Shown: positions 49,261 to 58,954, numbered from the stretch's first letter. The stretch: DNA of 64,000 nt from Synechococcus sp. MU1642 (GCF_020514115.1 NZ_VTKZ01000001.1:1-64000), one strand, 5' to 3'. Made by a program: numbers and translations. Notes: generated by a model from the letters alone, not told the origin.

Positions 49261-49674
49261 TCAGCTGAGGGTGTGCAGGTAGGCAAGCAGGTCGGCCATC
49301 GATTGAGGTTCCATCTCAAAGCTCGGCATGGGTGGAGTCTCGCCGCTGATGATTTGGTGCACCAGAACAGGGTCTTTGAGCTGGTTGCTGACGCCCTGAA
49401 GTTGCGGGCCAACCAACCCCTGGCCGGCAAGACCATGACAACCAGCGCAATTGATCCGGAACAGCTGGCCGCCGTGGTCAACGGCCCCTTGTAATTCAAG
49501 GCTGGCCTTGATGTAGGGGTCCTGCTGGGCGTTCCCCAGAACCCAGAGCACCAGCACCATGCAGGCTGTGGCAGCCGACACCACAAGGGCTGCGATCAGG
49601 CCGCGACCCCGATCGCTCGAATCATTTTCATCAGCTGATGCCGATTCGGCCGCAATTCGTGACGGCTGGACCAC
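49261..49674 (-). CDS. cytM: Membrane-anchored c-type cytochrome (CytM type)
   Basis: The 137-residue protein has a cytoplasmic N-terminus, one membrane helix (GLIAALVVSAATACMVLVLWVL), a haem c site CAGCH and a methionine ligand in PPMPSFEM. This size and layout fit cytochrome cM, a cyanobacterial electron carrier linked to stress and respiratory control. It is transcribed away from petG, which starts 56 bases upstream on the other strand. Confidence 0.87.
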   Translation of the reverse strand: MVQPSRIAAESASADENDSSDRGRGLIAALVVSAATACMVLVLWVLGNAQQDPYIKASLELQGAVDHGGQLFRINCAGCHGLAGQGLVGPQLQGVSNQLKDPVLVHQIISGETPPMPSFEMEPQSMADLLAYLHTLS

Positions 49675-49730
49675 AGACCTCGAGTTCCAATGAGAGAATT
49701 CTGCTCAATTCTGATTGCTGACGCGACGCA

Positions 49731-49847
49731 ATGATCGAACCTCTGCTCTGCGGCATCGTTCTGGGTCTGATCCCCGTCACGCTGATGGGTCTTTTTGTTG
49801 CGGCATGGAACCAGTACCGCCGTGGTGGCAGCGCTCTGGGGGGCTGA
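49731..49847 (+). CDS. petG: Cytochrome b6-f complex subunit PetG (subunit 5)
   Basis: The 38-residue single-helix protein ([20 protein letters not shown] and onward, ending [10 protein letters not shown]) is a clear PetG, needed for assembly or stability of the cytochrome b6-f complex. ATG 49731 to TGA 49847. Its last 71 bases overlap the 3' end of the opposite-strand rsmD. It is too short for many gene finders. Confidence 0.95.
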   Translation: MIEPLLCGIVLGLIPVTLMGLFVAAWNQYRRGGSALGG

Positions 49848-50397
49848 GCATCAGCACGCTGCTGATGCCGTAGCGGCGCCGATCCAGAACCGTCCAACCT
49901 GAGCCCGGTACAGGGTTGATATTGGAGCGATGTTCACACACAACCAGCGAGTCCTGGTGAAGCCAATTCCCATGGGCGAGGGCGAGAAAGCAGGGTTCAT
50001 AAAGGCCCTGGTCGTAGGGGGGGTCGAAGTAGATGATGTCGAATGGGTCCTGCCTCCACGCTTTGCGCAGCCATGCGATCACTTCCCGCCGTTCGGTGCG
50101 GATCTCCGGGGTCGGTGAAAGGCTTGCTGCCACCGCAGTGAGGTTGGAGCGGCAGATGCGGATGCACTGCGGATCTTGATCAACGGCCACCACACAGCTC
50201 GCACCCCGCTGCAGTGCTTCACAGCCCATGACGCCGCTGCCGCTGCAGAGGTCGAGCCAGCGGCAATCATGCAGGTGCGGGGCGAGGATGTTCATGACGG
50301 CCTCGCGCACCCTCGAGGTGGTGGGCCGAGCCGTGCGTCCCCCAGGGCTCAGCAGACGTCGACCACCACTGAGACGCAGTTGCCCTCCCCCGCTCAT
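49777..50397 (-). CDS. rsmD: 16S rRNA (guanine966-N2) methyltransferase RsmD
   Basis: The 206-residue protein has [19 protein letters not shown]-binding [19 protein letters not shown] and the catalytic block [16 protein letters not shown]. It methylates G966 of 16S rRNA. The C-terminal tail of about 24 residues (after SSVLML) lies antisense to petG and probably has no structural role. Its start overlaps hisH's stop by four bases. Confidence 0.93.
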   Translation of the reverse strand: MSGGGQLRLSGGRRLLSPGGRTARPTTSRVREAVMNILAPHLHDCRWLDLCSGSGVMGCEALQRGASCVVAVDQDPQCIRICRSNLTAVAASLSPTPEIRTERREVIAWLRKAWRQDPFDIIYFDPPYDQGLYEPCFLALAHGNWLHQDSLVVCEHRSNINPVPGSGWTVLDRRRYGISSVLMLSPPERCHHGGTGSMPQQKDPSA

Positions 50398-51035
50398 GGG
50401 AAGGGGTCAGCCCCGTTGCGAAGCCAGATCAACCAGCGCTTGAGCATCTGTTCTCCGGCATCGGACGACTTCTCCGGATGAAACTGGCAGGCGCCAACTC
50501 GGCCCCGCCAGACAACAGCGGTGACCTTCTGATCACCGAAGGGGGCCGAGGCCTTGAGGTCATTCGGATCGGTGGGAACAGCGGCGTAGCTGTGCACGAA
50601 ATAAACCCATTCCGAGGGGGCTTTGCTGCTGAGCAGCGGACAGTTGCCGTGATGCTTCAACTGGGCCCAGCCCATGTGGGGGATGCGTTCGCCGCTTTTG
50701 CTGGGCAGGCGTTCCACCCGTCCGGCTAGAAGCCCCAGGCCTGGATCGTTGCCTTCATCGCTCTGCTCGAACAGCAGCTGCAGGCCAAGGCAAATGCCAA
50801 GCAAAGGACGGTCCTCTTGCCCCCAGCGCAGCAGATGGGGCACCAGACCCGTGGCCCTGAGGTTGGTCATGGCTGGATCAAAGGCGCCGACACCGGGCAG
50901 TATCAGCGCATCAATGCCCTCCAGATCATCGACATGCTGAATCAATGAGCAGCCTTGACCAAGTCGCTTCAGGCATTTCTCCACGGAGTGGAGATTGCCC
51001 ATGCCGTAATCGATTAACCCGAGGTTCAGACTCAA
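50394..51035 (-). CDS. hisH: Imidazole glycerol phosphate synthase, glutaminase subunit HisH
   Basis: HisH supplies ammonia from glutamine to HisF in histidine synthesis. The 213-residue protein begins with the amidotransferase block LIDYGMGNLHSVEKCL; the catalytic Cys is in LLGICLGLQLL and the His and Glu in CQFHPEKSS. The start is TTG 51035. It is followed by rsmD with a four-base overlap and preceded by trxA by 26 bases. Confidence 0.96.
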   Translation of the reverse strand: MSLNLGLIDYGMGNLHSVEKCLKRLGQGCSLIQHVDDLEGIDALILPGVGAFDPAMTNLRATGLVPHLLRWGQEDRPLLGICLGLQLLFEQSDEGNDPGLGLLAGRVERLPSKSGERIPHMGWAQLKHHGNCPLLSSKAPSEWVYFVHSYAAVPTDPNDLKASAPFGDQKVTAVVWRGRVGACQFHPEKSSDAGEQMLKRWLIWLRNGADPFP

Positions 51036-51061
51036 CCGGTTGATCTGTTCTGGAGAAGGAT

Positions 51062-51385
51062 TCAGAGATACTTGGAGATGGTGCCTGAGAGGGTTGCCTT
51101 GGGAACAGCGCCTACCACCGTGTCCACCTTCTGCCCGCCCTTGAACACCATCAGGGTCGGGATGCTGCGGATGCCGTACTGGCTGGCAACGTTGGGATTC
51201 TCGTCGGTGTTGAGCTTGAACACCTTGATTTGACCGTCAAATTCCTTGGCGATTTCCTCAACAATCGGAGCCACCATGCGGCAAGGTCCGCACCAGGGTG
51301 CCCAGAAGTCCACGAGGACGGGCACGTCGCTTTGGAGCACGTCCTGCTCGAAGGATGCGTCGGTGACAGCAGCAGCGCTGGACAT
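51062..51385 (-). CDS. trxA: Thioredoxin
   Basis: This 107-residue protein (ATG 51385; the longer frame lies over Yfr1) has the thioredoxin active site WAPWCGPCR and the cis-proline [12 protein letters not shown]. It reduces disulfides in target enzymes, many of them photosynthetic. The gene follows the small RNA Yfr1 and guaB on the same strand. Confidence 0.96.
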   Translation of the reverse strand: MSSAAAVTDASFEQDVLQSDVPVLVDFWAPWCGPCRMVAPIVEEIAKEFDGQIKVFKLNTDENPNVASQYGIRSIPTLMVFKGGQKVDTVVGAVPKATLSGTISKYL

Positions 51386-51478
51386 ATGAGCAGGGGAATT
51401 TAGAGAGAATTTAGCAACGGTTTCAAGCGAAAACACAGCACTTGTCTGCCGAGAAGGGATCTGTGACAGTCGCTCTCG

Positions 51479-51547
51479 AAAAAGAGTGAAAGCCCGATCG
51501 CGCCGGGCCGGGGGGTGTGAGGAGTGTGTGGGCCGAAGCCCGCACAC
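51479..51547 (-). ncRNA. yfr1: Small RNA Yfr1
   Basis: The minus-strand sequence between guaB and trxA has the three parts of Yfr1: a stem-loop with a cUUCGg tetraloop (GTGTGCGGGC/GCCCACAC), the ultraconserved single-stranded motif ACTCCTCACAC (51515-51525), and a terminator hairpin (GCCCG/CGGGC) followed by TTTCACTCTTTTT. A -10 box TAAATT (51552-51557) sits about six bases upstream of the likely start near 51546. Yfr1 is known from most cyanobacteria and in Prochlorococcus acts on porin mRNAs. The guaB-Yfr1-trxA order matches its known location. Ends are estimates. Confidence 0.9.
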
Positions 51548-51565
51548 TCCTAATTTAGCCCTGCA

Positions 51566-52729
51566 TTACTTGCCCATTCCGAGGTGCTGGGCCTTTTGGT
51601 AGACCTTGCCCTCCGTCAAGAGGGAGGGTGCCACGACCACCTCCACCTGCTGCATCTCCTTGATGGTTTGGGCTCCCAGAGTGCCCATGGATGTCTTTAG
51701 GCAGCCCAGCAGGTTATGGGTGCCGTCGTCCAATTTGGCCGGGCCTCGGAGGATGCGTTCGATGCTGCCGGTACAGCCCACATTGATGCGGGTTCCGCGG
51801 GGCAGCACCGGGCTTGGGGTGGCCATGCCCCAGTGGAAGCCTCGGCCGGGAGCCTCCTCAGCACGGGCGATGGGGGAGCCGATCATCACTGCATCGGCGC
51901 CGCAGGCGATGCATTTGCAGATGTCACCGCCGGTGACGATGCCACCGTCGGCAACGATCGGCACGTAGCGACCGCTTTCCTTTTCGTAATCGGCCCGAGC
52001 GGCGGCGCAGTCGGCAACCGCCGTGGCCTGGGGAATGCCCACGCCGAGAACCCCACGGGAGGTGCAGGCGGCACCGGGTCCAATGCCCACCATCACGCCG
52101 GCTGCGCCTGCCCGCATCAACTGCAGGGCCACGTCATAGGTGACGCAGTTGCCGATCACCACGGGAACGCCCATGTCGCGGCAAAGGGCTTTCAGATCCA
52201 GGGTTTCTTGGCCTTCAGGTCCGGTGTGGTCCGTTGAGACCACGGTGGCCTGCACAAAAAAGAGATCGGCTCCGGCTTCGGCAATGGCCTTGCCGAAACG
52301 CATGGCGGCCACCGGTGTGCCGCTGACGGCAGCGATGCCTCCCTGGGTCTTGATGTCCTGAATCCGTTTGCGGATCAGCGTCTCTTGAACCGGCTGGCTG
52401 TAGATCTCCTGCATCAGCGGGACGAAGTCGTCCTTGCCTACGGCGGCGATGCGATCTAGCACCTGATTGGGATCTTCGTAGCGGGTCTGAACACCCTCAA
52501 GGTTGAGCACGCCGAGGGCGCCCAGTTGGGACAGGCGAACGGCCATGCCCACGTCCACCACGCCGTCCATGGCGCTGGCGATGATGGGGATCTCGCGCTT
52601 GATGCCCCCTAAGGTCCAACGGGTATCGGTGACCTCGGGATCCACCGTGCGACCCCCAGGCACCAGAGCGATTTCATCGATTCCGTAGGCCCGGCGAACG
52701 GTCTTGGAGCGTCCGAGCTGAATGTCCAC
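51566..52729 (-). CDS. guaB: IMP dehydrogenase-related enzyme without CBS domains (GuaB3 type)
   Basis: The 387-residue protein has the IMPDH barrel but lacks the usual CBS pair, as in the cyanobacterial GuaB3 group, and is about 100 residues shorter than standard GuaB. The active-site loop is GIGPGAACTSRGV with the catalytic Cys. The phosphate-binding region VADGGIVTGGDICKCIACGAD is present. It oxidises IMP to XMP in guanine nucleotide synthesis, or is a close relative. It lies directly upstream of yfr1, which has its own promoter at the end of this gene. Confidence 0.9.
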   Translation of the reverse strand: MDIQLGRSKTVRRAYGIDEIALVPGGRTVDPEVTDTRWTLGGIKREIPIIASAMDGVVDVGMAVRLSQLGALGVLNLEGVQTRYEDPNQVLDRIAAVGKDDFVPLMQEIYSQPVQETLIRKRIQDIKTQGGIAAVSGTPVAAMRFGKAIAEAGADLFFVQATVVSTDHTGPEGQETLDLKALCRDMGVPVVIGNCVTYDVALQLMRAGAAGVMVGIGPGAACTSRGVLGVGIPQATAVADCAAARADYEKESGRYVPIVADGGIVTGGDICKCIACGADAVMIGSPIARAEEAPGRGFHWGMATPSPVLPRGTRINVGCTGSIERILRGPAKLDDGTHNLLGCLKTSMGTLGAQTIKEMQQVEVVVAPSLLTEGKVYQKAQHLGMGK

Positions 52730-52778
52730 CGCGCGACTTCAATAAAGTCAGATCAAGCTACCAATCGGGATGATCGTC

Positions 52779-53342
52779 TCAGCTTGATCGGCCTGTCACA
52801 CGGCTCCAGGTGGAGCGGACACCCTTGATGAAGTTGTCCCGATCGCTGTTGCGAATCAAGTTGCGTAGGGCGAAGTTCACCAACCAGATCACGCCGACCA
52901 GCTCCAGTAGGCCTGGAACCAGAGGGATGCTGTTGATGGTGTTGAGCACACCGGTATAAACCGTCGAAACCAGGCTGAAGACGATCAAGCCGCCAACCAC
53001 CCGCAGCGGAAGCTGGGCCTTAGTCCAGAGCTCACCCAGATTGCTTTGCTCGAGCCAGTCCTTCACCTTGCCCACCAGTAGCTCCCATTCGCCACCCTCA
53101 AATTGGCCGCCGTCCTGATCGGTGCTCTCTTGAGCAGGAATCGACACGGTGGAGGCGATCACCGGGTCGGGCGTGGGCGATGGAGTGGGCTCGGGTGTTG
53201 GGGCAGTAATGGGTGTCGGAGTCGGTTCAGACTCCGGTGTCGGCGCAGGAGTGGGTTCTGGTGTTGGCGTGGGGTCGCTGCCTGGGATTTTGGCTTCAGG
53301 GCGCGGCTCGTCTACAGGACCCATCACGTCAGTGGAAAGCAT
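52779..53342 (-). CDS. CAAD/CURT1-domain thylakoid membrane protein with a Pro-Thr-rich arm
   Basis: The 187-residue protein begins with a long arm of PT/PE/PA repeats (residues 24-58), an acidic patch, and then a CAAD domain (WELLVGKVKDWLEQSNLGELW, LRVVGGLIVFSLVSTVY, LLELVGVIWLVNFALRNLI) with two membrane helices and flanking amphipathic helices. CAAD/CURT1 proteins curve thylakoid membranes in plants, and the same domain is appended to some cyanobacterial aminoacyl-tRNA synthetases. It is divergent from gyrA, with 72 bases between. Confidence 0.85.
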   Translation of the reverse strand: MLSTDVMGPVDEPRPEAKIPGSDPTPTPEPTPAPTPESEPTPTPITAPTPEPTPSPTPDPVIASTVSIPAQESTDQDGGQFEGGEWELLVGKVKDWLEQSNLGELWTKAQLPLRVVGGLIVFSLVSTVYTGVLNTINSIPLVPGLLELVGVIWLVNFALRNLIRNSDRDNFIKGVRSTWSRVTGRSS

Positions 53343-53414
53343 CGGGATTTTATCCGGACTTTTCAGTTGCTTCCACTGTCCGAGATAGACTGATAGAGGA
53401 CGTCTGAAGCACGT

Positions 53415-56036
53415 ATGACGGATTCTTTGGGGCCTGGCGGCGGCGGTCCCGGCGGTCCCGGCGGTTCCGACGATCGGATTATTCAGACAGACCTACGCAA
53501 CGAGATGTCGCGCTCCTACTTGGAGTACGCGATGAGCGTGATCGTGGGTCGGGCACTGCCCGATGCCCGCGACGGCCTCAAGCCGGTGCATCGCCGAATC
53601 CTGTACGCGATGTACGAGCTGGGCCTCACCAGCGACAGGCCTTACCGCAAGTGCGCCCGTGTGGTGGGCGAAGTGCTCGGCAAATATCACCCCCACGGCG
53701 ACACCGCTGTGTACGACGCCCTGGTGCGCATGGCCCAGGACTTCTCCATGTCGATGCCTCTAATTGACGGGCACGGCAATTTCGGCTCGGTGGACAACGA
53801 TCCACCGGCGGCCATGCGATACACAGAATCGCGGTTGCGGGCGCTGACCACCGACAGCCTCCTGGAAGACATTGAGGCGGAGACAGTTGATTTCGCCGAT
53901 AACTTCGATGGCTCGCAGCAGGAGCCAACCGTGCTTCCTGCTCGGATCCCGCAGCTGCTGCTGAATGGTTCAGCGGGCATCGCCGTGGGGATGGCGACCA
54001 ATATTCCGCCTCACAACCTAAATGAGCTGATTGATGGCTTACTCGCGTTGATCGCGAACCCGGAGGTCACCGATCAGGAGTTAATCCAGTTGATCCCTGG
54101 CCCGGATTTCCCCACCGGTGGTCAGATCCTGGGGCGGGAAGGCATCCGCGAGACCTACCTGGGCGGCCGTGGCTCGGTGACGATGCGCGGAGTGGCCAAC
54201 ATTGAAACGCTCGAGGTGCCAGGACGCCCCGATCGCGATGCTGTGATCATTACGGAGTTGCCCTATCAGACCAACAAAGCGGCGCTGATTGAGCGCATTG
54301 CAGAGCTGGTCAACGACAAGAAGCTCGAGGGTATTTCCGACATCCGCGACGAAAGCGACCGCGATGGCATGCGGATCGTGGTGGAACTGCGTCGTGACGC
54401 CTACCCACAGGTGGTGCTGAACAACCTGTTCAAGCTCACCCCATTGCAGAGCAACTTCAGCGCTTACATGTTGGCGCTGGTGAACGGCGAGCCAGTCCTA
54501 CTCACCTTGCGCAAGATGCTCGAGGTGTTCCTCGACTTCCGTGTCGAGACTATCGAGCGCCGCACCCGCTACTTACTTCGCAAGGCCGAAGAACGTGACC
54601 ACATTCTGCTGGGCCTGCTGCTGGCGCTCGATCAGCTGGATCCGATCATTGCCTTGATCCGGGCTGCTCCCGATACGGCCACGGCGCGGCAACAGCTGCA
54701 GGAGCGCCATGGCCTCTCCGACATCCAGGCCGATGCAATCCTGCAGATGCAGCTGCGTCGTCTGACGGCTCTGGAAGCTGACAAGATCCGGCTCGAGCAC
54801 GAGGATCTGGTCACCAAGATCGCCGATTACAAGGACATCCTTGGCCGGCGTGAGCGGGTCTTCGGAATCATCCAGGACGAGCTCGGTCAACTGCAGGATC
54901 GCTACCAGACGCCTCGCCGCACCGAAATCCTTGACCTCGGTGGTGGCCTATCCGACATCGACCTGATCGCTAATGAACGTTCGGTGGTGCTGCTCACTGA
55001 GACCGGTTACCTAAAGCGGATGCCGGTGAGCGAATTTGAAGCCACTAGCCGCGGCACCCGCGGAAAGGCAGGCACCCGAAGCCAGGGTGAAGATGCGGTG
55101 AAGCTGTTCATCAGCTGCAACGACCACGACACCTTGGTGTTGTTCAGCGACCGCGGTGTGTCGTACGCCCTGCCCGCCTACCGCGTGCCCCAGTGCAGCC
55201 GAGCTGCTAAAGGAACGCCGGTGGTGCAGCTGTTGCCGATTCCCCGGGAAGAGGCGATCACATCCTTGATCCCGGTGTCGGAGTTCAGCGACGACACCGA
55301 TCTGTTGATGCTCACCACTGGAGGCTTCATCAAGCGCACCCGGCTTTCGGCCTTCAGCAACATCCGTTCCAATGGTCTGATCGCCATCAACCTGGAGGAA
55401 GGCGATGCCCTCACCTGGGTGCGCCTGGCGGTGCCTGGCGACAGCGTCTTGATCGGCTCCAAAGCCGGGATGACCATTCACTTCCGCCTCAGTGACGAGG
55501 AATTGCGGCCCCTGGGCCGCACCGCCCGCGGCGTGCGTTCGATGAACCTGCGCGATGGCGATGCCCTTGTGAGCATGGATGTGCTGCCCGTGGAACTCGC
55601 CGATCAGGTGGCCGCCAGCGCCGACGATGAAGAGGATGCCGCCAGTGAAGGCCCCTGGGTGCTCGTGGCTTCGGCCTCGGGGCTGGGCAAGCGGGTGCCA
55701 GTGACGCAGTTCCGCTTGCAGAAGCGGGCCGGCATGGGCCTGCGGGCGATGAAGTTCCGCACCGAAGCTGATGAGCTGGTGGGGCTGAGCGTGCTCGGTG
55801 CCGGTGAGGAGTTGTTGCTGGTGAGCGAGAAGGGGGTGATCGTGCGCACCAGCGCCGATGCCATTCCACAGCAATCCCGTGCGGCAACGGGCGTGCGTCT
55901 GCAGAAGCTCGACAAGGGCGACCGTCTGCTGAAGGTGGTGCTGGTGCCGCCGGAAGCGGACGACGACTCTGCTGACGACGACACGTCAAACGACACCGAT
56001 TCGAGTGACACTGAAAGCAGCGCACAGGACAGCTGA
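53415..56036 (+). CDS. gyrA: DNA gyrase subunit A
   Basis: The 873-residue type II topoisomerase subunit cuts DNA through Tyr136 (RYTESR). QRDR block [17 protein letters not shown] (92-108) has Thr where E. coli has Ser83. The N-terminus has an unusual glycine-rich stretch ([11 protein letters not shown]). The C-terminal beta-pinwheel is present, but the GyrA box is degenerate (SRGTRGKAG), and a long Asp/Ser-rich acidic tail ends the protein. It could instead be a ParC-like paralog; the gyrase call is the more likely. crtL follows two bases later. Confidence 0.93.
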   Translation: MTDSLGPGGGGPGGPGGSDDRIIQTDLRNEMSRSYLEYAMSVIVGRALPDARDGLKPVHRRILYAMYELGLTSDRPYRKCARVVGEVLGKYHPHGDTAVYDALVRMAQDFSMSMPLIDGHGNFGSVDNDPPAAMRYTESRLRALTTDSLLEDIEAETVDFADNFDGSQQEPTVLPARIPQLLLNGSAGIAVGMATNIPPHNLNELIDGLLALIANPEVTDQELIQLIPGPDFPTGGQILGREGIRETYLGGRGSVTMRGVANIETLEVPGRPDRDAVIITELPYQTNKAALIERIAELVNDKKLEGISDIRDESDRDGMRIVVELRRDAYPQVVLNNLFKLTPLQSNFSAYMLALVNGEPVLLTLRKMLEVFLDFRVETIERRTRYLLRKAEERDHILLGLLLALDQLDPIIALIRAAPDTATARQQLQERHGLSDIQADAILQMQLRRLTALEADKIRLEHEDLVTKIADYKDILGRRERVFGIIQDELGQLQDRYQTPRRTEILDLGGGLSDIDLIANERSVVLLTETGYLKRMPVSEFEATSRGTRGKAGTRSQGEDAVKLFISCNDHDTLVLFSDRGVSYALPAYRVPQCSRAAKGTPVVQLLPIPREEAITSLIPVSEFSDDTDLLMLTTGGFIKRTRLSAFSNIRSNGLIAINLEEGDALTWVRLAVPGDSVLIGSKAGMTIHFRLSDEELRPLGRTARGVRSMNLRDGDALVSMDVLPVELADQVAASADDEEDAASEGPWVLVASASGLGKRVPVTQFRLQKRAGMGLRAMKFRTEADELVGLSVLGAGEELLLVSEKGVIVRTSADAIPQQSRAATGVRLQKLDKGDRLLKVVLVPPEADDDSADDDTSNDTDSSDTESSAQDS

Positions 56037-56038
56037 CC

Positions 56039-57277
56039 TTGGCTGAGCCGGTGGATGTGCTGGTGTTGGGCGGCGGTCCTGCTGCCCTCTGCATCGCTTC
56101 GGAGCTGAACCAACGGGGTGTGGCTGTTGCTGGCATCGCCCCCGATTCGATCGACAACTCATGGCCGAACACCTACGGCATCTGGACCGATGAACTCAAA
56201 GCGTTGGGTCTCGAGCAGCTGCTGGAGCACCGCTGGAGTGACACCGTCAGTTATTTCGGTGAAGGCGGATCAACGGCTCAGGATCAGAGCTATTCCCACG
56301 GGATTGACTACGGCTTGTTCGATCGATCTGCTCTGCAGCGTTATTGGCGGGAGCGGGCTGATGGTGTTGTCTGGCATCAAGACACGGCCGAACGGGTAGA
56401 CGCAACCGGTCCAATCGCCAGCGTCCGTTGTGCATCGGGAACGATTTTGAATGCGCGATTGGTGATCGATGCCTCCGGTTCGCGCACGCCCCACATTCGC
56501 CGCCCGAATCAGGGGCCGGTTGCGGGCCAGGCGGCTTACGGCGTGGTGGGACGTTTCTCCGGACTGCCGATTGAGCCGGGCCGGTTTGTGTTGATGGACT
56601 ACCGCTGTGATCACCTCAGCGCAGCACAGCGCAGCGAACCACCCACGTTCTTGTATGCGATGGATCTGGGCGATGGGGTGTTCTTCGTGGAAGAAACCTC
56701 GCTTGCTTTGGCACCGGGTGTTCCCTACGACGTACTCAAGCAACGGCTACAACAGCGTTTGGGTCTGCGCGGCGTGGAGATCACCGAGGTGATCCATGAG
56801 GAGTTCTGCCTTTTCCCGATGAACCTGCCGCTGCCGGACCGCAACCAGCCTGTTCTGGCTTTTGGGGGTGCGGCGAGCATGGTGCACCCAGCTTCGGGCT
56901 ACATGGTGGGATCGCTGCTGCGGCGGGGTCCTGATCTGGCCCAGGCCATCGCTGAAGCCCTCGCCAATCAAAGCCTTGGCTCAGAGGCCTTGGCACAAAG
57001 GGGTTGGCAGGCGCTCTGGCCGATTGAGTTGGTACTGCGCCATCAGCTCTATCAATTCGGTTTGGGCCGCTTGATGGGCTTCAACGAAGCGTTGTTGCGC
57101 ACCCACTTCGCCACGTTTTTCTCGCTGCCCAGAGAGGAGTGGTTTGGCTTCCTCACCAACACCCTGCCGCTGCCGCGCTTGATGGGGGTGATGCTCCACT
57201 TGTTTGCCCTTTCGCCTTGGGAATTGCGGCGGGGGCTGGTGCTGGGGGCGGCTCAGGGGCAAGCTCCGCGCTTTTGA
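56039..57277 (+). CDS. crtL: Lycopene cyclase (CrtL type)
   Basis: The 412-residue flavoprotein has VLVLGGGPAALCIASELN (dinucleotide loop), NTYGIWTDEL, VIDASGSR, FLYAMDLG and AASMVHPASGYMVGSLL, as in plant-like lycopene beta- or epsilon-cyclases. It makes ring ends of beta-carotene and zeaxanthin. The start is TTG 56039, two bases after gyrA. Beta versus epsilon activity cannot be read directly; a second cyclase elsewhere is possible in Synechococcus. Confidence 0.92.
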   Translation: MAEPVDVLVLGGGPAALCIASELNQRGVAVAGIAPDSIDNSWPNTYGIWTDELKALGLEQLLEHRWSDTVSYFGEGGSTAQDQSYSHGIDYGLFDRSALQRYWRERADGVVWHQDTAERVDATGPIASVRCASGTILNARLVIDASGSRTPHIRRPNQGPVAGQAAYGVVGRFSGLPIEPGRFVLMDYRCDHLSAAQRSEPPTFLYAMDLGDGVFFVEETSLALAPGVPYDVLKQRLQQRLGLRGVEITEVIHEEFCLFPMNLPLPDRNQPVLAFGGAASMVHPASGYMVGSLLRRGPDLAQAIAEALANQSLGSEALAQRGWQALWPIELVLRHQLYQFGLGRLMGFNEALLRTHFATFFSLPREEWFGFLTNTLPLPRLMGVMLHLFALSPWELRRGLVLGAAQGQAPRF

Positions 57278-57358
57278 GATTGTTTCAGGTAAGTTCCGAT
57301 CCCTCAGTTGGGGGAGTGATGAACACCAATGGATTCCCTGTTTGGGGGACCTTTTGGT

Positions 57359-58954
57359 TCATTCGTTTGGAGCTGAGGGGGTCACCGGGGCCCAGTCGAG
57401 CGGCTGAATCAGCGGGAAAAGGCGGTCATCCATCTGTACCTCCTCGAGCCAGCCCTCAGGCAGTTCGGTTGTGCCGTCGATCGCCTGCATCAGTTGCCAG
57501 AAGCGGCCCAGGTGGCGTTGCACCCGTTCTCGGGCAAGTTCGGTGGTGGTGCCGGCCCGAAGGATGAAGCTCCAATCCGACGACTGCGCCAGCAATAGTT
57601 CCCGAGCCGCCTGTCGCAGCCACTGCATCGCCTGCTCGCTGCCCACCCCGCGGCTGCAGCGCTGCACCATCGCGGCGCTGGCCTTTTCCCACTCGGGGAT
57701 GATCCAGGAGTTGCTGTCGTTCAGCCAGTAGTCGTGATAGCCCCCTTGCCCCCAGCTGGAGGGGGAAGGATCACAGAGCTGAAGTTGGCCAACGCTGTTC
57801 AGTACATCGCGTAGCCGGGTGAAGGCCACCCCTTCCTGGGGAGCCTGTTCGAACAGCTGGCTGAGAAAAGCCGGCCCTTCAAACCACCAGTGGCCGAACA
57901 GTTCCGCATCGAAGGGCGCCACCAACAGTGGGGAAACTTCCATGGCATTCTCGAGCTGATCCAACTGCCGGTGGCGGCCCTGTAAGTAATCGGCGGCATG
58001 CTCTTTCACCCGTTCAGCAGCCACACCTGGTTCGTAGGGGCGTTTGCGGTCCAACGGCGCGCTGTGATCGGTCACTCGATGCAGCTTCAGGCCCAGCGGG
58101 CGAGGCTGATCCAGCCTCAGGGGCTTGAGCTCTTCGATGGGTAGGTCCCAACCCAGATCTCGGTGGAATTCCCGGTAGTGGGGATCGCCGGGGTAGCCGT
58201 CCTTGGCCGACCACACCGGCAGGGTGGCGTCACTGTCACGCCCGAAGAAAGCCACCCCGTTGCGGCTGCAGATCGGCGCGTACACGCCGTAGCGGGGCCG
58301 GGGCCGGCCATGCAGCAGCCCATGCCCGTCCAGCACGGCGTAGCGAAGCCCGGCATCGCGCATCCAGCGGTCCAGGCCCTCGTAATAGGCGCATTCGGGC
58401 AACCAGATCCCCAAGGGGCGTTCGCCCACCAGGCGTTGGTGTTCCCGCACCGCCGTGCGCAGTTGGCCGCGCACCGCTTCCGGGTGATGGCGCAGCAGGG
58501 GCAGATAGCCGTGGGTGGCGCCGCAGGTGAGCAGGTCCACCACCTCATCGCGCTGCAGGGCGGCGAAGCGCTGGATCAGATCGCCGTCGCAGCTCTGCCA
58601 GGCCCGCTTATGTCTCTCGATTGCGGCCGCAAGGTGCTCGGCGCCTGCACGCAGTGATGGGTCGGCCTTCGGGAGGAGATCCAGCCGTTCTTTCAGCCAC
58701 TGGGGGAAACGCTTCTTCAGGTCGTGATCACTCAGCAGCGACAGCAGCGTCGGCGACAAGCCGATGGTGAGTCTGGGCTGCTGGTTGGGGTCGGCGCTGG
58801 CCAGCTCCAGCGTTTCCAACAGCGGCAAATAACACTCGATGAGGGCCTGGAAAAACCAGTCCTCTTCCAGGGAGCCAGGTTGTGCCGACCGCACGTAAGG
58901 CAGATGGGCATGCAACACCAGGGCGACAGCGCCTTTGGTCACGAACAAGCCCAA
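57359..58954 (-). CDS. GH57-family 1,4-alpha-glucan branching enzyme
   Basis: The 531-residue protein has a GH57 barrel: HAHLPYV (15-21), the nucleophile E187 in WLPECAYYEG and the acid D349 in APFDAELFGHWWFEG. These residues fit the branching enzymes (AmyC/TK1436 type) rather than amylases. It would put alpha-1,6 branches in glycogen. The longest frame starts TTG 58954; GTG 58942 is equally plausible. It is divergent from leuA. Confidence 0.88.
   Translation of the reverse strand: MGLFVTKGAVALVLHAHLPYVRSAQPGSLEEDWFFQALIECYLPLLETLELASADPNQQPRLTIGLSPTLLSLLSDHDLKKRFPQWLKERLDLLPKADPSLRAGAEHLAAAIERHKRAWQSCDGDLIQRFAALQRDEVVDLLTCGATHGYLPLLRHHPEAVRGQLRTAVREHQRLVGERPLGIWLPECAYYEGLDRWMRDAGLRYAVLDGHGLLHGRPRPRYGVYAPICSRNGVAFFGRDSDATLPVWSAKDGYPGDPHYREFHRDLGWDLPIEELKPLRLDQPRPLGLKLHRVTDHSAPLDRKRPYEPGVAAERVKEHAADYLQGRHRQLDQLENAMEVSPLLVAPFDAELFGHWWFEGPAFLSQLFEQAPQEGVAFTRLRDVLNSVGQLQLCDPSPSSWGQGGYHDYWLNDSNSWIIPEWEKASAAMVQRCSRGVGSEQAMQWLRQAARELLLAQSSDWSFILRAGTTTELARERVQRHLGRFWQLMQAIDGTTELPEGWLEEVQMDDRLFPLIQPLDWAPVTPSAPNE

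Noticed and set aside
53149-53388. Glycine/valine-repeat frame on the plus strand
   Set aside because: It is the antisense of the Pro-Thr repeats in the CAAD gene; the repeats explain it.
55011-56172. Minus-strand frames of 287 and 227 codons
   Set aside because: Antisense to gyrA and the start of crtL; low-complexity His/Arg/Pro composition.
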